Below, in pieces: positions 1 to 7,900 of a DNA stretch of 64,000 nucleotides. Source of the stretch: Bauldia sp963759235 (GTDB lineage Bacteria > Pseudomonadota > Alphaproteobacteria > Rhizobiales > Kaistiaceae); NCBI GenBank assembly GCA_963759235.1, contig CAVWYO010000001.1:372001-436000 (forward strand). Reading direction: 5' to 3'. A model generated the notes under the pieces. The model saw nothing but the letters and a program-made list of their open reading frames with translations. It was not told the DNA's origin and made no database searches. A program made the position numbers and the translations under genes. How positions within the stretch are numbered: position 1 is the stretch's first letter; the number at the start of each line of letters is the position of its first letter.

Positions 1-86
1 ATGCTCCGGCCGACGCCAAGGAATACGATAGCGTTGAAGGCAAGTTCGACAAGTATTTTTCCGCGGAACCCGGCGAGGGCGACTAG
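1..86 (+). CDS. fdxA: Ferredoxin FdxA, C-terminal end only
   Basis: The window opens inside a gene whose last 27 codons are read in the frame starting at base 3 and stop with TAG at 84-86. The visible tail includes KFDKYFSAEPGEGD, which resembles the C-terminus of alphaproteobacterial seven-iron ferredoxins (FdxA). These are small electron carriers holding one 3Fe-4S and one 4Fe-4S cluster; the cysteine ligands lie upstream of the window and cannot be seen. The next gene on the same strand is carD, and fdxA-carD is a familiar order in Hyphomicrobiales, which supports the call. Confidence 0.75.
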   Translation, partial: APADAKEYDSVEGKFDKYFSAEPGEGD

Positions 87-190
87 AATCGCCGGAAACC
101 TATAAAATTCAGCTCGTTGGAAGGCGCGGCGATAACCGGGCGGCGGCCAACCGCAACACCCGGCGATTTTTACCTTCCCGCGTTAAACCA

Positions 191-218
191 TTGAAATTTC
201 CTGTTTTTGTGCTATATT
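191..218 (+). promoter_or_regulatory. Candidate sigma-70 type promoter for carD
   Basis: TTGAAA at 191-196 and TATATT at 213-218 are separated by 16 bases, close to housekeeping consensus and AT-rich in an otherwise GC-rich region. The predicted start near 225 would leave a leader of about 170 bases before the carD ATG at 397. It lies in the only gap between fdxA and carD. This is inferred from sequence alone. Confidence 0.55.
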
Positions 219-396
219 GGCCAAATAGTTGGAGTAATCAGGTGCTCCGCGCGCGGCCTGCGCGCCTAGTGAAGCGTCGACCAATCCCCAGCGTCCTGCT
301 GTCGGACCGGCCCGCTGGGCCGGCAAGGGATGATGTCGCCGCTGAACGGCGGTCTCGTGTTGTGCGCCCGGTGCCGAGTGGAGCCATGCAATAGCC

Positions 397-1503
397 ATGT
401 CGACGACGAAGTCAAAGTTGAAAAAGAATTGGGCGGCCAATAAGGCGCCGAGCAAGAAGTCCGGGACCGCCAAGGCTTCCGCTCCGGTCAAGACGGCCGC
501 GCCCAAGCGCGCCTCTGCCGCCACGCGGAAGGCCGCTCCCGCCCGCAAGGCCGCCCCGAAGGCGGCCGCGGCGAAGAAGAATACGTCGCGCAAGGCGGTA
601 TCGGCGCGCGCCGCGCCGGCCCAGGCGCCCAAGCGCAAGGCCCCGGCGAGCAGCAAGGCCGCTTCGCGCAAGACATCGACCGCCGGCGTCGCCCCGCGCA
701 AGGCCGCCGCCAAGACCGCGCCGACCGGGATGGCGAAGCCCCCGGCCGCGCCCGCCAAGACCGCGCAGCGCCAGCCTCAGACCTCGGCCGGCCGCGCCGC
801 GCCGTCCAAGCCAGCCGTTGCGAAGGCGCCGGCCGACAAGGCCGTCCCCGGGCCACAGCCGGCCGCGCCGGCCGAAATCGCCAAACCCGTCGACGGAAAA
901 GCGCGCCTCCCCGCGCAGAATGGAGTTGAGACAGGCATGCCCGCGAAGAAGCCGACCGCCCGTTCCGAGTTCAAGCCCGGAGAGCACATCGTCTATCCGG
1001 CACACGGCGTCGGCCGCATCGTCGGCATCGATATGCAGGAGGTCGCGGGGATCAAGCTGGAACTGTTCGTGATCAGCTTCATCAAGGACAAGATGACGCT
1101 TCGCGTCCCGGTGCCGAAGGCAACGTCGGTCGGCATGCGGAAGCTCGCCGACCCGGCAACCGTCAAGCGGGCCCTCGAAACGGTTCGCGGGCGGGCGCGG
1201 ATCAAGCGGACCATGTGGAGCCGGCGCGCTCAGGAATACGAGGCCAAGATCAACTCCGGCGACCTGATCGCCATCGCCGAGGTCGTCCGCGACCTCTATC
1301 GCTCGGAGAACCAGCCGGAGCAGTCCTACAGCGAGCGCCAGCTCTACGAAGCCGCCCTTGACCGGATGGCGCGGGAGATTTCCTCGGTCAGCCGCATCTC
1401 GGAGACCGAGGCAATCCGGCAGATCGAGCAGAACCTTGCCAAGAGCCCACGTCGCGGCGCCAAGCCGGAGGGCGTGGAGACGACGCAGGACAAGGCCGCC
1501 TGA
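397..1503 (+). CDS. carD: CarD family transcription factor with long Lys/Ala-rich N-terminal tail
   Basis: CarD/CdnL proteins bind the beta subunit of RNA polymerase and stabilise open promoter complexes. Residues about 190-350 form the conserved domain, starting at EFKPGEHIVYPAHGVG and continuing through RTMWSRRAQEYEAKINSGDL and YSERQLYEAALDRMA. Residues 1-180 are unusual: almost only Lys, Ala, Pro, Arg, Ser and Thr in repeats such as KKSGTAKAS and RKAAPARKAAPKAAAAKK, resembling histone H1 or AlgP tails. Relatives are usually near 190 residues. An in-frame ATG at 937, preceded by GGAGTTGAG, would give a standard-size CarD (about 188 residues), so two products are possible. The ATG at 397 has GGAG at 379-382. 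A strong hairpin follows the gene. Confidence 0.88.
   Translation: MSTTKSKLKKNWAANKAPSKKSGTAKASAPVKTAAPKRASAATRKAAPARKAAPKAAAAKKNTSRKAVSARAAPAQAPKRKAPASSKAASRKTSTAGVAPRKAAAKTAPTGMAKPPAAPAKTAQRQPQTSAGRAAPSKPAVAKAPADKAVPGPQPAAPAEIAKPVDGKARLPAQNGVETGMPAKKPTARSEFKPGEHIVYPAHGVGRIVGIDMQEVAGIKLELFVISFIKDKMTLRVPVPKATSVGMRKLADPATVKRALETVRGRARIKRTMWSRRAQEYEAKINSGDLIAIAEVVRDLYRSENQPEQSYSERQLYEAALDRMAREISSVSRISETEAIRQIEQNLAKSPRRGAKPEGVETTQDKAA
922..939 (+). promoter_or_regulatory. Possible internal ribosome binding site and start in carD
   Basis: GGAGTTGAG at 922-930 precedes an in-frame ATG at 937-939 by six bases. Starting there gives MPAKKPTARSEFKPGE, which matches the usual N-terminus and length of rhizobial CarD proteins. 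This could be the true start, a second start, or chance. It decides whether the 180-residue basic tail is translated as part of CarD. Confidence 0.4.
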
Positions 1504-1530
1504 CGCCTCGCGTTTTCGTCACATTTCCGT

Positions 1531-1564
1531 CTTCCGCCGTCGGCCGACCGGCCGATGGCGGAAG
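1531..1564 (+). terminator. Strong hairpin after carD
   Basis: CTTCCGCC at 1531-1538 pairs with GGCGGAAG at 1557-1564, and an inner stem TCGGCC/GGCCGA closes on a GACC tetraloop. About 15 base pairs form with one G-T wobble. It starts 28 bases after the carD stop. Only a weak T tract (CTTT) follows, so it may terminate poorly or protect the 3' end of the message. Confidence 0.5.
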
Positions 1565-1705
1565 CCGCTTTGGCGTTTGATTTCCGCGACTTGAGACGAT
1601 CACGCCGGGCATCACGCCATTGTGTGCGTTTTCCCGCTCGTTCAGCCGTTAGAATTTAGCGACTCGTGGATCGGCGGCGGACGAGGCAGGCCGAGGAGAA
1701 GGTCG

Positions 1706-2572
1706 ATGGGCAGAGCAGCCGGAACCCGGCGCGACTTTGTCAGAACGGCGATGCAGGCGCCGTATCTGGAGCGCGAGGAGGAACACAACCTCGCCGTTCG
1801 CTGGCGCGAGGCCGACGACCAGGCGGCTCTTCACCGGTTGACCCAGGCGCATATGCGTCTGGTGATTGCCATCGCCGCCCGCTTCCGCAATTTCGGCCTG
1901 CCGATGAGCGATCTCATCCAGGAGGGCCATGTCGGTCTGCTCGAAGCCGCCGCCCGGTTCGAGCCTGAGCGCCAAGTCCGCTTTTCCACCTATGCGACCT
2001 GGTGGATCCGCGCGTCGATCCAGGACTACATCTTGCGCAACTGGTCGATCGTCCGCGGCGGGACGTCTTCCTCGCAAAAGGCGCTGTTCTTCAATCTGCG
2101 GCGGCTGCGCGCCCGGCTGGCGCAGTCGACCGACCCACGGCCGCGCGACCTGATCTACGCCGAGATCGCCAGCGCGATCGGCGTGTCGCAGAACGACGTC
2201 GAGATGATGGATTCCCGTCTGTCCGGGCCCGACACTTCGCTCAACGCCCCGATCCACGAAGGCGACGGCGCCACCGCCGACCGGCAGGACTTCCTCGTCG
2301 ACAACGTGCCGTTGCCCGACGAGACGGTCGGCGCCGCCATCGACACCGAGCGGAAACTCGGTTGGCTCCGCTCGGCGCTGACGGTGCTCAACGAACGCGA
2401 GCTGAGGATCGTGCGCGAGCGGCGCTTGCAGGACGATGGGGCGACGCTGGAGTCGCTCGGCGCCAGTCTGGGCATCTCCAAGGAGCGCGTTCGCCAGATC
2501 GAGAACCGCGCCCTTGAGAAGCTCCGGGCCGCCCTTCTGCGCGAAAACCCGGACCGCGCGAACTTCGTGTAG
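1706..2572 (+). CDS. rpoH: RNA polymerase sigma-32 factor (RpoH family)
   Basis: Alternative sigma factor of the heat-shock group, directing polymerase to stress promoters. The key mark is the RpoH box QKALFFNLRRLR (about residues 122-133), peculiar to sigma-32. Region 2 is clear (LIQEGHVGLLEAAARFEP, then FSTYATWWIRASIQDYILRN), and region 4 ends with a helix-turn-helix (TLESLGASLGISKERVRQIENRAL). I chose ATG 1706 because AGGAGAAGG lies at 1694-1702; an upstream in-frame ATG at 1622 lacks such a site. The product is 288 residues, normal for the family. Order after carD matches many Hyphomicrobiales, where this copy is often named rpoH2; I cannot tell paralogues apart here. It converges with the M48 protease gene 32 bases downstream. 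Confidence 0.9.
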   Translation: MGRAAGTRRDFVRTAMQAPYLEREEEHNLAVRWREADDQAALHRLTQAHMRLVIAIAARFRNFGLPMSDLIQEGHVGLLEAAARFEPERQVRFSTYATWWIRASIQDYILRNWSIVRGGTSSSQKALFFNLRRLRARLAQSTDPRPRDLIYAEIASAIGVSQNDVEMMDSRLSGPDTSLNAPIHEGDGATADRQDFLVDNVPLPDETVGAAIDTERKLGWLRSALTVLNERELRIVRERRLQDDGATLESLGASLGISKERVRQIENRALEKLRAALLRENPDRANFV

Positions 2573-2604
2573 GCGGCGTCCGGAGCCCGGCGCGACGAAC
2601 AGCG

Positions 2605-4083
2605 TCAGTCGGTGACGATCTTGACCTTGGTGCCGGGCGCCACCCGCGCACCCGGGTTGATGCTGTTGATCACGTCGAACAGCTGGCGAGGCCGATCGAC
2701 GCCGCGCATCTGCCGCGCCAGCGTTTCCTCCGTGTCGCCCACCCGGGACGTCACGATCTTGATCCTCAGCGGCTTGAGCTTTGCCAAAGCCGCCTGATCG
2801 AGCTGGCGGAAGCTGGCCACGGTCACCGCCGCCGCCTCGTCGAGACCCTTGGTCGCGGCTTCGTTGGCGAAGATGAAGCGATAGGTGGCGCCGCTCTCCG
2901 CCTGGACGATGGCGATGCGGAACTCCCAACCCTTGGCGCTGGCGGTCGCCGAGGCCGCCGGCATGCCGTTGACGGCGAATCGCTTGATGCTGGTCGCGTC
3001 GAGCCCGTTCACCCATCCCGAGGCGAGGTACTGGCCGAGATCGGCACCTTTGACCAGCGCCACGGCGTCGAAGCGAAGCGCCGTGCCGTCTGCCCCGGTG
3101 GCCAGCACCGCGTCGCTGGTATTGTCGATGACGAAGCCGTCCGGCACCGAGAAGCCGACGCCGAGCGTCGGGTGGATGAAGGTGCGGTCGCGCACATAGC
3201 CCTGACTTGGATCGTCGCCATAGACGACGCCGTCGATGCCGGCCAGATACCGGTCGCGATCGGTTTCCCCGACACCCGGCGCGCCGAACTCGCGTGCCGC
3301 CCGCGTCGCGAAATCGACGCGTTCCGGCGTCGACGGATGGGTTGCCAGGAAATCCGGCGCCTTTTCGAGCGTCGTGTCCGAAGCCGAGCGATAGTCGGCG
3401 AACTGCGCCATGGTCGTCAGGAAACGCGCCGCCGCGAACGGATCGTACCCGGCGCGACCGATGTCCTTGATGCCCATGGCGTCGGCCTCAAGCTCCTGTT
3501 GCCGGGAAAAGGCGGCGAGCGACCGCTGGCTGGATGCCAACGCCAGCCGCGCCGCGCTGTCGCCGTCGAGCACGTCGGTGACCACGCGGCTGACAATGAC
3601 GGCATTCCGCGCCTTGTTCTGCCGTGCGACCGCGTGGTTGGCGATCACGTGCGCCATTTCGTGGGCGAGGACCGCCGCGACTTCCGACGAATCATCGGCA
3701 AGCGTCAGCAGCCCGCGAGTGACGTAAAGGTAGCCGCCCGGCAAGGCGAACGCGTTGATCGCCGGCGAGTTGAGGATGGTGATCCGATAGGGCTGGTCCG
3801 GCGCCTCGGAGGCCGCGACCAGGCGTCCGACCATCCCGGCGACGGTCTGCTCGAGCTTGTCGTTGTGATAGATGCCGCCATAGGCGGCGACGATGCGGGC
3901 GTGCTCTTCCGGCGGCGTGGCAAGCGCTTGGCCGCCGACGGCCGCGTTCGAGCCCTCCCCCCCGGCGGTCATCAGGGTGTTGCAGCCGGCGAGCGCAATG
4001 GCCGCCAGCATCAGCGCGCACGCGATTACGAGCCGCTTCCGGCCGCCGCCGCCGGGATCGTCCCTTCTCGCTGACCGTGCCAT
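2605..4083 (-). CDS. M48 family metalloprotease lipoprotein with C-terminal LysM-like region
   Basis: Predicted periplasmic, membrane-anchored zinc protease. The N-terminus is basic, then hydrophobic, ending in a lipobox-like ALAGC near residues 31-35. The zinc motif HEMAH lies near residue 140 (VLAHEMAHVIANHA), with the third ligand region ELEADAMG about 65 residues later, typical of M48 peptidases. The last 50 residues (SRVGDTEETLARQM to GTKVKIVTD) look like a LysM-type peptidoglycan-binding segment. The start at 4083 shares one base with the stop of the upstream thermonuclease gene (TGATG), indicating translational coupling. Homologues are often called YcaL/LoiP/BepA-like; the exact substrate is unknown. 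Confidence 0.87.
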   Translation of the reverse strand: MARSARRDDPGGGGRKRLVIACALMLAAIALAGCNTLMTAGGEGSNAAVGGQALATPPEEHARIVAAYGGIYHNDKLEQTVAGMVGRLVAASEAPDQPYRITILNSPAINAFALPGGYLYVTRGLLTLADDSSEVAAVLAHEMAHVIANHAVARQNKARNAVIVSRVVTDVLDGDSAARLALASSQRSLAAFSRQQELEADAMGIKDIGRAGYDPFAAARFLTTMAQFADYRSASDTTLEKAPDFLATHPSTPERVDFATRAAREFGAPGVGETDRDRYLAGIDGVVYGDDPSQGYVRDRTFIHPTLGVGFSVPDGFVIDNTSDAVLATGADGTALRFDAVALVKGADLGQYLASGWVNGLDATSIKRFAVNGMPAASATASAKGWEFRIAIVQAESGATYRFIFANEAATKGLDEAAAVTVASFRQLDQAALAKLKPLRIKIVTSRVGDTEETLARQMRGVDRPRQLFDVINSINPGARVAPGTKVKIVTD

Positions 4084-4907
4084 CACTTGTCGTCCAACAC
4101 CTCGATCGCGATCGCGTCTTCGACCCTGATCGCGGGACCGCCGCTTTCCTCGATCACGCCCCGCACCCGCACCAACCGCCCCTGCCACGCCTCCGCCCGC
4201 ACCCCGGCCGCGGCGAAACGCTCGGCGACCGAAGAGGTCATCATAACCGTGAAATCGCGCCCGTGGTTCCGGCCGAAATCGAGGAAAACCATATACGATC
4301 CGCGCCCGACCGACAGGACCCGACCCTCGACTATGCCATATAAGCCGTTTTGTTGCGAAAGCGAAGGATCATCGGCGCGCCACGGGCCATATCGGCCGTC
4401 CGCCCAAATGCCGAGCTTGGCGGTCCGCGCCGCGGCCTCGACCGGAAAAAGCGCCGAAACGCAGGCTTCCTCCCCGCCGAGAGGCCGGGCTCTCGCCCAG
4501 CCCCGAGCCACCAACTCCCCCTGAAGCCAGCCTCCGTCGCCGAGGGCGGCCTGGGCGTGGCTCCGCCCATAGCGATCCGGACCTGCTCCCACCTCGGCGA
4601 GGTTCAGGCTCTTTCCCGCCACCAGGTCGCCGAGTGCGTCCCGGGCGGCCGCGGCCAGCGCCGAATCGCCGAAGCCGTAGGCCTTGGGCGCCTCGATCCC
4701 GGCCAGCCGTACCTCCCTGCCCTGGTCCGTCCTGATCGTGTCGCCGTCGATAGCCTCCGCCGCTACGACCGTTTCCGCAACCGGCAATCCGCAGTTCGCG
4801 TCGATGGGCTCGATTGCCGCCGCGGCGTCCGGCCGGAAAGCGGCGACACCGGCGGCGATGGCCAGCCGGACCGCGCCCGCTGCAATCTGCCTTGTCCGGC
4901 GCGACAC
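4083..4907 (-). CDS. Secreted thermonuclease (SNase-like) family protein with altered active site
   Basis: The product has 274 residues: a signal-like N-terminus (MSRRTRQIAAGAVRLAIAAG) and one staphylococcal-nuclease fold. Visible family motifs are AIDGDTIR (calcium-binding Asp), VRLAGIEAPK (counterpart of RLLLVDTPE) and DRYGRSHAQ (counterpart of KYGRGLAY). Aligning to staphylococcal nuclease keeps Arg35, Asp21 and Arg87, but Asp40 becomes Glu, Thr41 becomes Ala and the catalytic Glu43 becomes Lys, so ordinary nuclease activity is doubtful. A C-terminal extension of about 100 residues (from YGIVEGRVLSVG) resembles an OB-type segment. It is the first gene of a two-gene unit with the M48 protease. 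Confidence 0.82.
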   Translation of the reverse strand: MSRRTRQIAAGAVRLAIAAGVAAFRPDAAAAIEPIDANCGLPVAETVVAAEAIDGDTIRTDQGREVRLAGIEAPKAYGFGDSALAAAARDALGDLVAGKSLNLAEVGAGPDRYGRSHAQAALGDGGWLQGELVARGWARARPLGGEEACVSALFPVEAAARTAKLGIWADGRYGPWRADDPSLSQQNGLYGIVEGRVLSVGRGSYMVFLDFGRNHGRDFTVMMTSSVAERFAAAGVRAEAWQGRLVRVRGVIEESGGPAIRVEDAIAIEVLDDK

Positions 4908-4959
4908 GATCCTTCCCTGTTGCCGTCACCCGGGGTAGGAGCCGCACGAAGAGGGGCGT

Positions 4960-7900
4960 TCACATGACGAAGTCGTGGACCACGAAGTCGTTATGGTCGA
5001 GGTGGAGGTGCTTGTCGAGTTTGGCGAACAGGGTGTCGCCGCCCTTCTTGTCGCCGTTCTTGTCGTAGAAGAGCTCGCCGGTCTTGTCGTCGTAGATGAT
5101 GCGGTCGTTGCCGTCATGCGCCTTGGCGCCGATATGGAATTCGCTCTTGCTCAGCTTGCTGCCGACCGCCCCGAAGATGGTGGCGTCGAGCCAGATGGTG
5201 TCGTGGTTCACCGTGAAATCGGTGATCTTGTCGACATTGCTGTGCTTGTTCAGCTTGGTGTCGAAAATGAAACTGTCGTTGCCGCTATTGCCGGTCAGCT
5301 TGTCGTTGCCTTTGCCGCCGTCGAGCACATCCTTGCCGGTGCCGCCCTTCAGCTTGTCCTTGCCGCCGAGGCCCTTCATCGTGTCGTTGCCGACGCCGCC
5401 GAAGAAGACATCGCGCCCCGGCGTGCCGATGAAGGTGTCGTTGGTGTCGAGACCGGTGATGTCGACGGTCACCGTGGCGGTGTCGGTGCCGCCATTGCCG
5501 TCATCGACGGTGTAGGTGAAGCTGTCATGGCCGACCACGCCGACCGGCAGGAAGTCGAAGGCGTCGTTGGAATCATAGGTGAAGGTGCCGTCGCTGTTCA
5601 TGGTGAGCAGCGCGCCGGAGGCAAGCGACACGGTGTCGCCTGAGTTGATGGCGGCGCCGTCGACCATGGTCACGGTCAGGGTGTCGCTATCCGGATCGCT
5701 GTCGGCGCCATGGCCGTTGTCGGCGGTGACGTCGTCGTTGACGTTGGTCGCCTCGTCGGTGGCGAAGGTGTCGTCCTGGGCTGTCGGAGCGGCGTTCTGT
5801 AGCTCGACTGCGCCGACGTCGACCGTGCCGTTGGCGATGCGGTTTTCGCCGCGCGCGTCATAGGGCAGCGGTTCGACGAGGTCGCCATTGTTGTTGAGGT
5901 CCAGCGTGTCCGGGGGGAGTGCACTATTGTCGCCGGCGTTCTGCGCCGGGCCGCCACGCAGGATCAGGATGGTCTCGACCGGGCCGCCATTGTCGGCGAG
6001 GAGGCCGGAGTTGACGCCGGTGCTGGGATCGGCGCCGACCGAGGCGAAAATGTTGGCGAGGTTCGTCTCGACGATGTCTTGGGCGTCGCCGGCGCCCACC
6101 TGCGAGAACAGGTTGACGCCGGAATAGGTCGTTGTGCTGGCTCCACCGGTGCGGATATCGTCGTCAGGGCCGTTAACGGCAATATTCCCGGCGACGATGC
6201 TGTTGGCCAGCGTCGCGGTGCCGTGATTGTAAAGGCCGCCGCCATAGTTTGCGCTGTTTCCCGACAGGGTGGCGTTGGTCAGCGTCACGGTCGCGGCGTG
6301 GGCGTTATAAAGGCCGCCGCCATACTCCGCGCTGTTGCCCGACAGGGTCGTGTTGGTGAGCGTCGCGGTCGCGGTGTTGGCGTCGAAAAGGCCGCCGCCG
6401 CCATTGATGCTGCTGTTGCCCGACAGGGTGGCGTTGACCAGCGTCGCGGTACCGTGGTTGTAGATCCCTCCGCCATAATTTGCGCCGTTGGCCGAGAGCG
6501 TGGCGCTGGTTAGCGTGACGATCCCGGTGTCGGCGTTGTAAAGACCGCCGCCGTAGATCGCGCTGTTGCCCGACAGGGTGGTGTTGACCAGCATCGCTGT
6601 GCCGTGGTTGGCAACGCCGCCGCCGGCATGGTCGGCGCTATTGCCCGACAGGGTCGAATTGGCGATCGTCAGGTCGGCCGCGGCGGCGACATACACGCCG
6701 CCACCGCTGTTGCCGGTGCCGGCGTCTCCCCCGGTGATCGTCAGGGCGCCGAGGGTCGAAGTACCGGCTGTGACGTCGAACACTCGGGAGCCGCCCGCCG
6801 CGTCGATCGTGATGTCGGCCTTGTCGTCGCCGTTGATGTCGCCGTCGATCGTGACGTCGGAGGCGATGACGAGCTCGCCGCCGGCGAGCGTCGCCGTGCC
6901 GCCGGCGAGCGACGCGTCGAAGGTGATGCTCGCCGCATTGGTCGGGTCGGCGTTGGCGAGGATCAGCGCCTCGCGGAGCGACAGCCCGCCGCCGTCGGCG
7001 ATCTCATCGGCAAGACTGCCGGTAACGGTGAGGTTGTCGCCGCTGTCGTCGAGGGTGGTGACGACGAAACCGTCGTCCGGCTGCGCCTCGAAGGCGCCGA
7101 GGTCCGGCGCCGCGGCGGCGTGGAAATCCACGCTGCGGGCGAAGCCGCGCGCATCCGTGGCGATCACGTCGAGCGTGTCGCCGTCGCCGTTGAGGTCGAT
7201 GCCGACGACCGTCTCGTCGAGGAGGGTCGCGTTGCCCGCGTCGAGCGCCGGGTTGGCGAGGTCGCGGCTGAGCGCAATCGTCTCGACCGGGCCGCCGTTG
7301 TCGGCAAGCAGACCGGAGGTGACCCCGGTGTGCGGATCGGCGCTGACCGAAGCGAAGATGTCGGTAAGCGCGATGCCGGGCTGCTCTGAGACGCCATTCT
7401 GGCTCAGCGTGTCACCGACGATATTGGCGCCGGAATATGCCGTTCCAGTGCCAAAGGTGTAGATATCATCGCCGGACAGGCCGTCGTGATTTCCAGCAAC
7501 AATGCTGCTGCTCAGCGTCGTTGTGCCGTCGGAGTTGGAGACTATCCCGCCGCCAACGGTAACCGCGACGTTGCCCGACAGGGTAGTATTCGTCAGCGTC
7601 GCCGTGCCGGAGTTGGCAATACCGCCACCGTTCCAACCGGCGCTGTTGCCAGACAAGGTGACGTTGGTCAGCGTCGCCGTGGCCGTGTCGCTGTTGTAGA
7701 TACCGCCGCCGCTGGTTGCCGAGCTGTTGCCCGAAAGGGTGACGTTGGTCAGCGTCGTGGTGGCGTTGTTGGCAATACCGCCGCCGTAGTATGCGCTGTT
7801 GCCCGAGACGGTCGAATTGACGATCGTCAGGGTGGCCGAGCCTCCGATGTGAACGCCGCCGCCAGACCCGATGCCGCTGAGGTATCCCCCGGTTATGGTC

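Noticed and set aside
183..1005. Long minus-strand and alternative-frame readings across the carD tail
   Set aside because: They mirror the Lys/Ala-rich coding sequence (complement of GC-rich AAG/GCC codons), have low-complexity Gly/Arg/Leu composition and no ribosome sites.
1649..3016. A 455-codon minus-strand reading over the sigma factor gene
   Set aside because: It opposes a clear RpoH gene and overlaps the protease end in another frame; its translation is Arg/Gly-rich without any domain pattern.
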